A DNA stretch of 34,495 nucleotides from Caloranaerobacter sp050286925 (lineage in GTDB: Bacteria; Bacillota; Clostridia; Tissierellales; Thermohalobacteraceae): the NCBI RefSeq assembly GCF_050286925.1, contig NZ_JBFWFX010000016.1, forward strand, positions 1 to 34,495, read 5' to 3'. Position numbers and translations under genes: made by a program. Below, one piece after another: positions 1-9,310 of this stretch. Under the pieces are notes generated by a model. It was not told the origin of the DNA and ran no database searches. It saw only the letters and a program-made list of their open reading frames with translations. The stretch's first letter is position 1, and the number at the start of each line of letters is the position of its first letter.

Positions 1-84
1 CTAAAAAATATCAATATTGACATAAAAGATTATCTGAAAGAAACAACGGGGTCAGGCTTCACAAATTCACAAAACACAAAATAA
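1..84 (+). CDS. C-terminal end of an unidentified protein (truncated by window start)
   Basis: An open frame runs from the first base to a TAA at 82-84 and gives 27 residues ending in GSGFTNSQNTK. It has no recognisable domain. It is followed 16 bases later by a strong hairpin terminator, which suggests it is the true end of a gene. The GGGGTCAGGCTTCACAAATT stretch inside it looks like the ends of small RAYT-type repeats, so the tail could equally be a fused or disrupted terminus. Function unknown. Confidence 0.35.
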   Translation, partial: LKNINIDIKDYLKETTGSGFTNSQNTK

Positions 85-100
85 AAAAGACATTTGAATT

Positions 101-137
101 AAACACTTCATATGAAAACATATGAGGTGTTTTCTTT
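101..137 (+). terminator. Rho-independent terminator (copy 1 of a repeated hairpin)
   Basis: A 14-bp stem (101-114 with 119-132, one G-U pair, loop AAAA) is followed by TTTTCTTTT. The same hairpin, differing by one loop base, occurs at 9311-9342 after the putative immunity gene. Confidence 0.8.
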
Positions 138-280
138 TAATCAAAAATCTAATCTCCATGCATGTGGAGGCGGTGGCATTGATTAAAAGGAAAGACAGTT
201 AGAAAACACAGTAAAACTAATGAGTTAGGTATTTTCTAATAAAACTAAATATGTTGCCTTGTATAAGGTAAGAAAACAAT

Positions 281-312
281 AACCCTGCATTAATTTGTAG
301 GGTTTTATTTTT
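281..312 (+). terminator. Rho-independent terminator
   Basis: Bases 281-289 (AACCCTGCA) pair with 296-304 (TGTAGGGTT) through one G-U wobble around a 6-base loop, followed by a T-rich run. It stands in the 138-443 gap, which otherwise shows no gene; whatever it once terminated is gone. Confidence 0.6.
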
Positions 313-443
313 AAAATGTTTTACTTATCTGAACCCATAAAGATTACAATAAGATTGATTAAATATTGAGACTTTATTAATCCTTGTAGAAAATGGAATA
401 AAATATTAATTAGAAAGTTTATATCAATAGGAGTGATATTAAT

Positions 444-708
444 ATGCAGAATTTCAATGAAAAAGTGAATTTTATATGGAAAATAGCAGAATTATTAAGG
501 GTCTATATAGGCAGAAAAATATGGTGATGTTATACTTCCAATGGCAGTATTAAGATGTTTTGACTGTTTACTTGAAAAAACAAAAGATGCTGTTCTAGAG
601 AAGGCAAAAACAACAGACATTGAAATGATATTAAATAGTGTAGCAGGATATAACTTTTCAAATAAATCACAATTAAGCATGGTGGTCAGGGTTGAAAAGT
701 TGAATTAA
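444..708 (+). pseudogene. Type I restriction methyltransferase (HsdM) N-terminal remnant
   Basis: Starting at ATG 444 behind GGAGTGAT, the frame reads MQNFNEKVNFIWKIAELLR. After a frameshift near 500 it continues YGDVILPMAVLRCFDCLLEK to a stop at 708. The joined text matches the N-terminal helical domain of HsdM proteins of the kind that start with FIW.IADLLRGPYRR..YGDVILP. Only about 85 of some 500-plus residues remain, and the methyltransferase core is absent. The join to unrelated DNA just before an IS110 fragment suggests a deletion. It is a different HsdM subtype from the intact gene at 17646. Confidence 0.75.
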
Positions 709-742
709 TCCTATTTTCTTTTTCAATATATTATACTAAGAA

Positions 743-943
743 ATGATTAATCTGTTTAAGAAACATGGTCATGAAAAAGTGATTTTTGTTGGCTTTGATG
801 TTTCTAAGAATTTTCATTATGTTGGTATTTGTGATGGTTATGGTAAAATACTCGTTGAGCCAACTATGATTGACATATATTCATCAGGCATGAAAAAATT
901 ATGTAATCTAATTAAAAGAGGACAAGGGGAAGATATATGCTAA
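743..943 (+). pseudogene. IS110-family transposase, N-terminal fragment
   Basis: The 66-residue ORF contains VIFVGFDVSKNFHYVGICDG. The GFDVSK motif carries the first catalytic Asp of the DEDD transposases of the IS110 family, normally about 400 residues long. The homology stops around residue 60, immediately upstream of the RAYT-type gene, so most of the gene has been lost. No inverted repeats are expected for this family and none were seen. Confidence 0.7.
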
Positions 944-962
944 ACTTATGTAGGGTGATAAA

Positions 963-1717
963 ATAGCAAGAGTAGCAAGAGAAAGAAGTAAAACAGGAAT
1001 ATATTATATAATGCTGAGAGGAATAGATAAAAGGAATATTTTTTTGGACGATGAAGACAAAGTAAAATTCTTAGAAAACTTATTAAGAGCAAAAGAAACA
1101 GCAGATTTTAAATTATATGGTTATTGTCTAATGGATAATCAGGTACATTTACTAATAGGAGAGAGAGTGAAGAAATTGGTACAAGCATCAAACGTATTAC
1201 GGTAGGATATGTACAATGGCATAATAGGAAGCATGAAAGGACAGGGCATTTATTTCAAAACAGATACAAGAGAGAACCAATTGAAAAAGAGAGTTATTTT
1301 CTAAGTGTTTTAAGATACATTCATCAAAATCCAGTAAAAGCAGGAATTATTGAATATGCAAAGAATTATTTATGGAGTAGTCATAATGAGTATATAACAT
1401 CATATCAAGAGCAAAGTATGAATATCGACATTCGGATAATCAAATCGCATTTCAAAAATGTTGAAGATTTTGAAGAATACATGAATATAAAAGCAGAAGG
1501 TGAATTCTTAGAATATAAGCCGGTAAAAAAATGTACTGATAAGATGTTAAGAAAATATATTGAAAAAAGAATAGATATTAGTAGACTAAACAGGTTTCCC
1601 CTAGAAGAAAGAAATAGAATCATAAAAGAAATATACAAACAAACAGGAGCTAGCATAAGACAGTTGGCAAAGGCATTAGAAATAGGAAAAACTATTGTAG
1701 AAAAAGCTGTTAAGTAA
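963..1717 (+). pseudogene. RAYT / Y1 (IS200-like) transposase, broken
   Basis: Two frames joined by a 2-base insertion in a GA run near 1165 give a protein reading IARVARERSKTGIYYIMLRG, then KLYGYCLMDNQVHLLIGE, then GHLFQNRYKREPIEKESYFL and LRYIHQNPVKAG. This is the TnpA-REP / Y1 transposase family. Damage includes the start codon (ATA at 963 where ATG is expected), the frameshift, and the HUH metal motif reading QVH instead of HVH. The nucleophilic Tyr region (SYFLSVLRY) and a C-terminal helix-turn-helix-like segment (GASIRQLAKALEIGKTIVEK) survive. An imperfect hairpin just downstream (about 1745-1775) may be the element end. Confidence 0.8.
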
Positions 1718-1763
1718 TAAAATATATTATTTTCAAAACCAAGAAGACGGATGAAATGTTTCC

Positions 1764-2476
1764 GTGTCGCGTAATGATATTGAGCGTATTAATAAGATCA
1801 AAGTATTACGCAAATATGATTTTTCGGTAGAAGAAATAAAAGAAATTTTAGAAATGGATTTCAGTCATTTAAAGATTGCTTATAAAAATAAGATCGAGGC
1901 ATTGGAGGAAAAGACAACCGAGTATTTGGATATTATTGAAGAAATGAAAAACTATATTGAAACCGATTCTAAATTGAACATTGTAAATTCTTATGATGTA
2001 TATGTTGGTACAAAGAAATCATTCTATGGGCTATGCATGAGAAGAGTTGTTGATGAAGACGAATTGGAATTGTTAGTAGATGAGCTTATGGATTCTATAA
2101 GCAAAATAAAGACTATTTTGAATGGTAAGTATTTTGTAATTTTTCATTCAAGTAAAGAAGGAATTTCTGATTTGCAATGTTTGATGTTGAATTTTGCCAA
2201 CCAATATTGGATAAAGTAGAAGCAAGAGATTGCGAAATAAAATTTTTTTATGAAGCAGATTATATAAGCACTATGCATATTGGGAGTTACGATAGCATTA
2301 GTTATGTTTATTCAGCATTATATAATTGGGCTAATACAAATGGCTATAGTTTAGTGGGACCTTATATTGAAAAATATTATACAGATGAGTATATTACCAT
2401 AAATCAAAATAAATTCGTTACTGAAGTTAGTGTCGCTGTAAAAAAGGTTGACCTTAACCTGTGTGAAGCTTTATAA
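1764..2476 (+). pseudogene. MerR-family regulator with GyrI-like ligand domain, truncated and frameshifted
   Basis: The first frame reads NDIERINKIKVLRKYDFSVE, the end of a MerR DNA-binding domain, followed by a long helix. The part that should precede it (helix-turn-helix, wing) is missing at the border with the RAYT element. A 2-base insertion near 2178 shifts the frame; the second frame (2177-2476) continues FDVEFCQPILDKVE and IGSYDSISYVYSALYNW, the AraC-effector-binding/GyrI-like drug-binding domain found in BmrR-type regulators. It is not expected to be functional. Confidence 0.75.
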
Positions 2477-2510
2477 TGATATTAATATGAAAAAAAGGGA
2501 GGTTTTACTA

Positions 2511-3698
2511 ATGAATAAAATAATTGTGTCATGCCTTATAATTACATTGGTATTAGTAGTTTTTACTGGATGTAAAGGAAGTGAAGCATTTTATAATGAA
2601 GAAACTATTAATAATGAAGTCCATGTAGAGGAAGAAGAAAACAATAGAGACGAAGAGAAACAAATTCTTGGAAAATATAAAGTGCCTGATGAGGCGAGTG
2701 AGCATGAAGGCACATGGCTGCAATGGCCACATAATAACACATATGGTGAAGGATACAAAGAAAAGCTTGAATCGATTTGGATTGAAATGACAAAAGCATT
2801 AAGCGAAGGTGAAAATGTCCACATAGTTGCATATGATGAGGGTGAAAAAGACTATATTAATGATCTTTTAATTAATGAAGGTATAGATATGAGTAAAATT
2901 GATTTTTATATTTATCCTACAGATGATGTGTGGGCAAGAGACAATGGCCCTATCTTTGCTTATGATAATAATCAAAATCTCAAAATTATGGATTGGGGAT
3001 TTAATGGTTGGGGAAAAAAAGTTCCGTATAAAAAAGATAGGTTACTTCGAGATTTTATTGGTAAAGAATTAGGTATTGAAACCATTGATCTTCAGGATGT
3101 TGTACTCGAAGGTGGAGCGATTGAATTAGATGGGAAGGGAACAGTTTTAGCTACTCGAAGTGCTGTAACGAATAAGAATAGAAATCCAGGCTTAACTGAA
3201 GTAGAAATTGAGGAATACTTAAGAGAATATTATGGTGTTACAAATTTTATTTGGCTAGATGGAGTAGCAGGTGTTGATATTACTGATTTTCATATTGATG
3301 GATTTGCTAAATTTTATGATGAATCTACCATAATTATATTAGTTGAAGAAGATTTAATTGAATGGGGTGTTACTGATAAAGATATTGAAGTTTTAATGAA
3401 TGCAAAAAACGCCATGGGAGAACGATATAAATACATTTATTTACCACTGACCAAAAAGAATGTTATTTTGGAAAGTGGAAAAGATCTAGGGTACAAGGGT
3501 TCATATGTAAATTATTATATTGGAAATACAGTTGTACTAGTACCTAATTATAACGATCCTAATGATGAAGTAGCAAATGAGATTATTCAGAAACTCTATC
3601 CTGATCGTAAAGTGGTTGGTATAGATGTAAGAGAGCTATATCAATATGGTGGTATGATTCATTGTGTTACCCAACAACAACCAGTTGATTTAAACTAG
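2511..3698 (+). CDS. Agmatine deiminase / peptidylarginine deiminase family lipoprotein
   Basis: The start at ATG 2511 is chosen because GGGAGG lies 7-12 bases upstream; an in-frame ATG at 2448 has none. The 395-residue product begins with a lipoprotein signal (hydrophobic stretch, lipobox FTGC, Cys21), so it is likely anchored outside the membrane. The rest is the PAD_porph/agmatine deiminase fold: GTWLQWPHNNTYG, TDDVWARDNGP (about 140-147), VLEGGAIELDG, the catalytic His-Asp pair in DFHIDGF (about 261-263), and the catalytic Cys in GGMIHCVTQQ (about 385). Family members hydrolyse agmatine to N-carbamoylputrescine and ammonia; whether this exported form uses agmatine or peptidyl-arginine cannot be said. 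The usual cytoplasmic enzyme has no signal sequence. All key residues appear intact, and there is no putrescine carbamoyltransferase or agmatine antiporter gene nearby. Confidence 0.85.
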   Translation: MNKIIVSCLIITLVLVVFTGCKGSEAFYNEETINNEVHVEEEENNRDEEKQILGKYKVPDEASEHEGTWLQWPHNNTYGEGYKEKLESIWIEMTKALSEGENVHIVAYDEGEKDYINDLLINEGIDMSKIDFYIYPTDDVWARDNGPIFAYDNNQNLKIMDWGFNGWGKKVPYKKDRLLRDFIGKELGIETIDLQDVVLEGGAIELDGKGTVLATRSAVTNKNRNPGLTEVEIEEYLREYYGVTNFIWLDGVAGVDITDFHIDGFAKFYDESTIIILVEEDLIEWGVTDKDIEVLMNAKNAMGERYKYIYLPLTKKNVILESGKDLGYKGSYVNYYIGNTVVLVPNYNDPNDEVANEIIQKLYPDRKVVGIDVRELYQYGGMIHCVTQQQPVDLN

Positions 3699-3741
3699 TT
3701 AGAAAGTGTATTGTGGTTGAATATAAGAAGTTAATAATTTA

Positions 3742-5216
3742 AGTTCTGCAATTTAAAAAACAAAATTGGTATTTAAAGATACTTTCAACTGTATAGGTTA
3801 AATTTACCATATATTAGGATGGAAATATTATGTTGAAAGCCAATAAAAATTTTAAAAAATTAAGAAGCGATTTTAATAGCTTTAAAAATATCATTCAAAG
3901 GCATATTATCTCTAGAACTTTTGTAAACGAAAGTAATTAAATCTATAACTGATAGGCTGTTAATGTGCTTAATAGTATCTCCAATAGTTTTAACAGCTAG
4001 ATTAGTAGATTTAAACCTGAACAATTCTAAAAAGTTAATAGCTAGGAATACAAGTAAGAAATATCTTTCTATATAAAGAATGCTACGTACTCTATATTTA
4101 TCAAAGCTTAAATTAGTCTTTAGATACTTATACTTATAATTGATTTTAATTTTTCATCTTACGAAATAATACTCAATTATTTTATGTGTATCTAGGTCAA
4201 TATCAGTAGATAGAAGGTATACAGGCGACTCAAGGTCTTGACCATTAATTTCATAACAAATTAGAATGACAGTATTCTCAAAAGATCCTACGGGACCTTC
4301 ATAGCGATAAACTCTATAACTCTTATCTTTGACGATAACGACATCTAAAGTATTAGGGTTAATAGAGTTTGCAAACTGAGAAAGTTTTACCTTAAAACCA
4401 AAGGGATTAATTATTCTATTTGATTTCAAAGCGCCAATAAGGTGAAAGTCTTTTTTTAAACAAGATTCTATTAAAGGAGTACTAGTGTACCAACTATCAA
4501 TTAAGCAGTAAATAGAACCACAATTATCTGGTGCATTGAAATTATTAATAAAATCCTTTGCAATATCAACTTTGCTTTTAAAAGATTTATTAAGGTCTTT
4601 ACAAACACCTTTACTATATAAGGTTGAAATTGTAAAGGGATAGATAAATCATTTAGAACAAATTTAGAAGTAACCACACAGTGAGACTAAACTCTTTTAC
4701 CTTCGGTATGGGAATGATTAAAACTTAAACCTTAAACCTTGTATCTTTTTAGCACCTTTTTTAACATTAACAGTATTATCAATAACTAAAAATCCTACGG
4801 AGTTATTAGAAACATTATTCTTGATAATATAATGATTAAGATAATTAATACGATTTCTATTAAGCAAGGAATCATCCCATTTAGAGCGGCTTAAGAATTT
4901 ATAAATAGAACTTTTATCCTTAGCCGATAAGATACCTTCGGCAATCTTGGAGATAGTTTTATTGCCTTTTATATTTATTAAACCATTAACAATGCTGCAC
5001 AAATGATTAAACTGGGGTTTACTCATTTCATAATTTACTCATTTAAATAGTTGTAAAGTTCAATATTTGTGTTTAAAATAGTAGATATAACTGGCATATT
5101 ACTAACCTCCGTTTGTGTATTGGTGTGGTAACTTATATATAACACGAAGGTATAGTGATATGCCATATTCATTTTTTTGGTAACTTTACCAATTCAATTT
5201 TTTATTTTGCAGAACT
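3742..5216 (-). mobile_element. Decayed IS701-like insertion sequence
   Basis: The element is bounded by the inverted sequence AGTTCTGCAA (3742-3751 and, reversed, 5207-5216), with a second matched block ATTGGTA inside each end. It contains one broken transposase gene on the minus strand. No clear target duplication was found in the flanks. Confidence 0.7.
3860..5097 (-). pseudogene. IS701-like DDE transposase, multiple disruptions
   Basis: Reading the minus strand from ATG 5097 (behind GGAGGTTAGTAAT) gives MPVISTILNTNIELY, then MSKPQFNHLCSIVNGLINIK, SKWDDSLLNRNRINYL, VGFLVIDNTVNVKKGAKK, LIDSWYTSTPLIE, and YEGPVGSFENTVILICYE, ending near 3860. This is the DDE superfamily endonuclease type of IS701-group transposases. 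Several stops and shifts break it: stops at the start near 5035, a stop and shifts around 4600-4715, and a TGG-to-TGA change at about 4154 (YYFVR then stop, where YYLVRW is expected). Confidence 0.8.
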
Positions 5217-5370
5217 AAAGTAATTAATTCATCCACCGACTGTGTATTTATCAACTGAAAAAATGTTTATGTTAATCTAAAACTAGATCACAATATTAAT
5301 TGAAAAGTCTGCCACTATGAAATATACTACCTCTATAAGAAACTATAGGGGCTAGTGGAGGATGATAAGT

Positions 5371-6883
5371 TTGCAGCAAAAAGCAGAAATTTTATTAAAA
5401 TATTTTAGAGAGGGTGTATCACAAAGAGAAATAAGTAGAGAATTAGGGATTTCAAGAGATACAGTAAGAAAGTATATAAACGAGTTTGAGAAAAAATTAC
5501 AAAAATTAGAAGATGAAAGTGATGAAAAAAATATACTTCTACTAATCGAAGAAATGGTATTAAAACCTAAATATGATACATCAAAGAGAAAAAAAGTTAA
5601 ACTAACAGACGAAGTTATTGAAATAATAGATAATTGTCTTAAAGAAAATGAAAAAAGAAATTTACAGGAAAATCAAAGCAAATAATGAAAAAGATAGATA
5701 TTTATGAGTATTTAATAGAAAAAGGCTATGATATAGGCTATACAACTGTTTGTAACTACATTAGAGAAAAAGGAGAAGTTAAAGAGGCATTTATACGTCA
5801 GGAATATAGATTACGAGAAACTTTAGAATTTGATTGGGGAGAGGTTAAACTAAACATTAGTGGAAAAGAGGTTGCACTTAATAGGAATAAAAAGATGGAA
5901 AATTTTTTAGATATTCATGCCAAAGCCTTTGAAAATATAGGTGGAATACATAAAGAAGTTGTTTATGATAACATGAAACAAGCTGTCAAAAGCTTTGTAG
6001 GGCCTAATGAAAAGGAAGCAACAGAAGATTTGATTAAACTTTCATTGTATTATGGCTTTAGATATAGGTTTTGTAATGCTCGTAGTGGCGATGAAAAAGG
6101 ACACGTAGAAAGGGGAATTGAATTTATAAGGAGAAAAGTTTTTTCAAGAAAAGAAGCCTTCGGCTCAATTGAAGAAGCAAATAAATATTTAGAAGAAAGA
6201 TTAAATATCTTAAATTCAAAAGCTAGGTAATATTTTGAAGGAAAAGCACCAAAAGAAATTCTTGAAGAAGAAAAACCCTATCTTTTACCTTTAAAACCTA
6301 GATACGATGTTTCAAGAAGAGAAGAACTCAGAGTTAACAAATATAGCACAATAAATATTGACCAGAACAAATATTCAGTACCAGATTATTTAGTAGGCAA
6401 ATTTGTAATAGCTAAAATTTATCCAAAAACTATTGATATATTTTACAAAGATTTTAATTGCAACCCATAAAAGATGCTATTTAGTGCATCAGTGGATTAT
6501 TGATATTAATCATTTCATACATACATTAAAAAAGAAGCCTGGAGCACTTCACTCAAGTGCTGGAAGGCACCAAATGTGTCCAGAGCTTCAACAAATATAC
6601 CATGATTATTATATCAATAATCCGAAGGATTTCATAGTACTTTTAGAACTTGTTAAAGAAAAAGGGCTAGAAGTTATTTTAGATGCTATAAAGAAGTTAT
6701 CTAATATTTAAAAAGTCAGTTGTTAATACAGACAATATCAAAAGCATAGTTTTAAACAGGCCTCCTAGAATCGAAGAATATTCATCAGGCGATGATAATG
6801 AGATCGAAAAAGTTTCTGTTAATCTGATAATGAAAATTAATGATATTTTTAATTTAAACTCTGAAGGAGGTCTTATGAATTGA
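5371..6883 (+). pseudogene. istA: IS21 transposase IstA, frameshifted
   Basis: The N-terminal part has a helix-turn-helix (GVSQREISRELGISRDTVRK). A shift near 5680 leads to the DDE core: FDWGEVK (first Asp), VVYDNMKQAVK (second Asp) and GDEKGHVERGIEF (Glu). A short in-frame deletion appears between KEVALN and KKMENFLDIHAKAF, where about 15 residues of the core are normally present. A TAG at about 6228 and a further shift near 6455 break the C-terminal part, which continues ATHKRCYLVHQWIIDINHF and ends at 6883. GGAGG at 5357-5361 touches the ATG at 5362, so the TTG at 5371 is a better spaced start. Confidence 0.8.
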
Positions 6884-7640
6884 GAAATGGATTATTAAAC
6901 GAAATCAAAGAATACATCAAAGAACTTAAGATACCAGGGATTAATCAATCTTTCAAAAACAGGATTGAAGAAGCCTATCGGCTTGATATTTCCTATGAAG
7001 AATTTCTAAGAGATCTTTTTAGAGATGCATATGATGTAAGAAAGGAGAATGGTAAGAGGAATAGAATAAAGAATGCGAATTTCCCATACAAAAAGTATCT
7101 AGAAGATTTAAAAACTGAATATTTGCCTGATGATGCTAAGAAAAGCTTAAAAGAACTTAAAACTTTAAAGTTTATCGAAGAAGGAAAAATATCATATTTG
7201 CTGGAAACCCAGGAACAGGTAAAACACATATTTCAATAGGTCTTGAAATTGCAGCTTGTAATACTGGATACAAAGTATTTTTTACTACAGTACCACTACT
7301 GATTAACGAACTGAAAGAATCACGTAGCGAAAAGAGACTACGCTCTTTTGAGAAAAAATTTGAAAAGTATGGTCTTATTATAGCCGATGAATTAGGATAT
7401 ATTTTCTTTGATAAAGAAGTAAGTGAGCTATTATTTACTTTTATTTCCCTTTGAGCTGAAAGGAAATCAACAATTATTACAACTAATCTTTCCTTTGATA
7501 GATGGAATGAAGTTTTTAAAGATCCTGTATTAACAGCTGCTTTAATAGACAGACTTACTCATAAATCATATGTCATTAATATGAAAGGGGACTCTTACAG
7601 AATGAAAGAAACTATGGATTGGTTAGGTAAGTCTAATTAA
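6880..7640 (+). pseudogene. istB: IS21 helper ATPase IstB, frameshifted
   Basis: It starts at TTG 6880 behind GAAGGAGG and overlaps the istA stop. The N-terminal helical domain (RNGLLNEIKEYIKELK) ends in a frameshift near 7190. The AAA+ core continues FAGNPGTGKTH (Walker A), LIIADELGYIFFDKEVSELL (Walker B) and TIITTNLSFDRWNEVFKDP, interrupted by a TGA near 7452, and ends KSYVINMKGDSYRMKET. IstB assists target selection by IstA; this copy should be inactive. Confidence 0.8.
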
Positions 7641-7689
7641 TTTTTTTCATAATGGTATACTTTTCGATTAAAATTTGGCAGATTTTTCA

Positions 7690-7863
7690 GTTGACAAATA
7701 CAAGATTAGAATTATTGAGAAAATACTGAATGAACATGAAATGATAAAGAGTTTTGATGAAGGATTGTTTGGAGTATTAGTGAAGGAGATAAGAGTTATA
7801 TCCTTGGTAGAGGTGGAGTCTGTTTTAAAGACTGGGGTTGTGATTAGGGAGATATTGCGATGA
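7690..7863 (+). pseudogene. C-terminal remnant of a large serine recombinase
   Basis: The open frame just after the IS21 end reads VDKYKIRIIEKILNEHEMIK and ends LVEVESVLKTGVVIREILR. Short tails of this kind (FDEGLF..LV..IRVISLVEVEF.L..G..I) are typical of the extreme C-terminus of resolvase-like recombinases in Clostridia. The rest of the gene is absent upstream of the IS21 element. Identification rests on pattern memory. Confidence 0.5.
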
Positions 7864-7943
7864 AAGCTTATCGTTGAGTGATAAATTAATATTATGTGGC
7901 GAAAAACGCAGAAATATGTCGGAAAAAATACACATTAATGGTA

Positions 7944-7972
7944 TTGACATCCATTGTGTGGTTCGTTATACT
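7944..7972 (+). promoter_or_regulatory. Consensus sigma-A promoter of the putative toxin operon
   Basis: TTGACA (7944-7949), a 17-base spacer and TATACT (7967-7972). The predicted transcription start is about 7979, directly before a palindrome at 7981. Confidence 0.8.
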
Positions 7973-7980
7973 AATAACGT

Positions 7981-7996
7981 AGATTTGTACAAATCT
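7981..7996 (+). promoter_or_regulatory. Perfect 16-bp palindrome at the transcription start: candidate operator
   Basis: AGATTTGTACAAATCT equals its own reverse complement and begins one or two bases after the predicted start point of the promoter at 7944-7972, where a bound repressor would block transcription. No cognate repressor could be assigned. Confidence 0.6.
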
Positions 7997-8033
7997 AAAT
8001 TACATTAAAAAATAGATGAAAGGTGATAGTTTA

Positions 8034-8738
8034 ATGAAAAAGCTTTTGAGTTTATTTTTGGTTCTGACACTTGTTTTTGGAGCAATATCTACTAGTTTTG
8101 CACAAAGTGATATTAATGCATTTAGAGTAAAATATTATGATGATATAGTGTATACTATAAAGACACTTGATGGGAAAACTTTAACACAAGAAGAATTTAT
8201 GGAGTATCTAGAAAAATATTCAGACCAAATTGTGAAGATAGATGAAGTTGGAGGAAAAAATGTAAGTAAAAATGGATTAACTACAATGTCAGTACCAGGA
8301 GCAGTAGCTTTAGTTGCTGGAACTTGGTATATTCCAGGGATAGGTCAAGTAATTATTACAGCAGCTGGAGTAGTAATTATAGGTGGCACAGTAATAGCGG
8401 CAGGTACTTGGTTGTACAATAAAGTTGTAGCTTGGTTTGAACAAAGAGCAGAAGCAAAAATAATTGACAAAGCTTTAAAAGATTTGGATAGACAACCTAA
8501 TAAGCAAAAACATATAAAAGATCCAAAGCATGATTGGGATAAAATTATTAAGGGAGCGATTACATGGGAAAAGGTAAGAAATATAATAGAGAAAGTTATG
8601 AAGAAAGGAATAGAAAGCCGATACGGTTCTGCATATAAAAGAGTTTTAAAGGTTGGTAAAGAAACAGTAACAGTAACATTTCAAAAAATAAACGATAATA
8701 TATGGAAAATTAGTGATGCATGGGTAAATAAAAAATAA
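8034..8738 (+). CDS. Secreted putative toxin (SAR2788-like C-terminal domain)
   Basis: ATG 8034 is preceded by AAAGGTGAT at the right distance; the upstream in-frame ATG 8016 overlaps that site. The 234-residue product has a signal peptide (MKKLLSLFLVLTLVFG, cleavage after about SFA24), a variable N-terminal region, a glycine-rich hydrophobic segment (about 90-130, VPGAVALVAGTWYIPGIG and GVVIIGGTVIAAGTWLYNKV) that could insert in a membrane, and a compact C-terminal domain (about 155-234) with KQKHIKDPKHDW, ITWEKVRNIIEKVMKKGIES, VTVTFQKI and KISDAWV. The Lys-His-rich start and W..V..II core resemble small toxin nuclease domains of polymorphic toxins, including the SAR2788 putative-toxin family, as far as I can recall. 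The gene 33 bases downstream would then be its immunity factor. Activity is inferred. Confidence 0.55.
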   Translation: MKKLLSLFLVLTLVFGAISTSFAQSDINAFRVKYYDDIVYTIKTLDGKTLTQEEFMEYLEKYSDQIVKIDEVGGKNVSKNGLTTMSVPGAVALVAGTWYIPGIGQVIITAAGVVIIGGTVIAAGTWLYNKVVAWFEQRAEAKIIDKALKDLDRQPNKQKHIKDPKHDWDKIIKGAITWEKVRNIIEKVMKKGIESRYGSAYKRVLKVGKETVTVTFQKINDNIWKISDAWVNKK

Positions 8739-8770
8739 ATAAAACATTATTTGAAAGGTTATGATGTACG

Positions 8771-9307
8771 ATGGATTTAGATAGATTAGATAGAATTATG
8801 AAAAATGAAGAAAATTGGGATATGTTTATAGAATTCTTAAATACTATTAATAAAGATTATTTAAAATTAATTGGGAAATATGATCTTTTCAAAATTTCTT
8901 TTTATGCTTGGTATGTTCTTGCGGAATGGGGAAGATTATCACCAAAATTAGAAAATTGTTTAGACCAAGCAGAACATATATTAATAGATGCTTTTAAAAT
9001 AGCAACAGAGAAATACTCGAATGACGAAGATTATTTGTGGTTTTATGGTTATTTGATTAGTCTTTTTCCTGAACACTTTATATCAATATATTCCGATTAT
9101 TTTAAAGCAGAAAATGTAGGAAAACAAATGTTAAATGTAGCTTCACAAAGACAATATCCATTAGCACTTATTTTTAATGAAGAGTTTTTAGAAAAAGATG
9201 TTTTAGAGAGTGGAAAAAAAGACTTAGAAAATATGTTTAATAAAGGTACGGAAGTATATGATTATTTTATTAGAATGATAGAACTTATAGAGTGTGAAAA
9301 TAAATAA
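8771..9307 (+). CDS. Hypothetical protein, probable immunity partner of the upstream toxin
   Basis: This is a 178-residue acidic cytoplasmic protein, without signal peptide or membrane segments, rich in Trp/Tyr/Phe (NWDMFIEFLNTINKDYL, FYAWYVLAEWGRL, YLWFYGYLISLFPEHF). It has no recognised domain. It follows the putative toxin by 33 bases, is preceded by GAAAGGTTATG, and shares the terminator at 9311, so both are likely on one transcript. A small acidic helical protein right after a small secreted toxin-like protein fits the immunity role, but that is positional inference. Confidence 0.5.
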   Translation: MDLDRLDRIMKNEENWDMFIEFLNTINKDYLKLIGKYDLFKISFYAWYVLAEWGRLSPKLENCLDQAEHILIDAFKIATEKYSNDEDYLWFYGYLISLFPEHFISIYSDYFKAENVGKQMLNVASQRQYPLALIFNEEFLEKDVLESGKKDLENMFNKGTEVYDYFIRMIELIECENK

Positions 9308-9310
9308 TCA

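Larger units (their letters stand above)
5301..7689 (+). mobile_element. IS21-family insertion sequence (decayed)
   Basis: The ends are TGAAAAGTCTGCCA (5301-5314) and the reverse complement of TGAAAAATCTGCCA (7676-7689), 13 of 14 matching and beginning TG/ending CA as IS21 elements do. Inside are istA and istB in the usual order with a short overlap. No matching target duplication was seen in the immediate flanks, so the site has been altered since insertion. The right end lies within a serine recombinase remnant. Confidence 0.8.

Noticed and set aside
1418..1717. Independent 99-residue DNA-binding protein
   Set aside because: It joins the RAYT transposase upstream after a 2-base insertion and is that protein's C-terminus.
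7864..7943. Short coding sequence before the toxin promoter
   Set aside because: No frame longer than a few dozen residues with a ribosome binding site; probably leftover element sequence.
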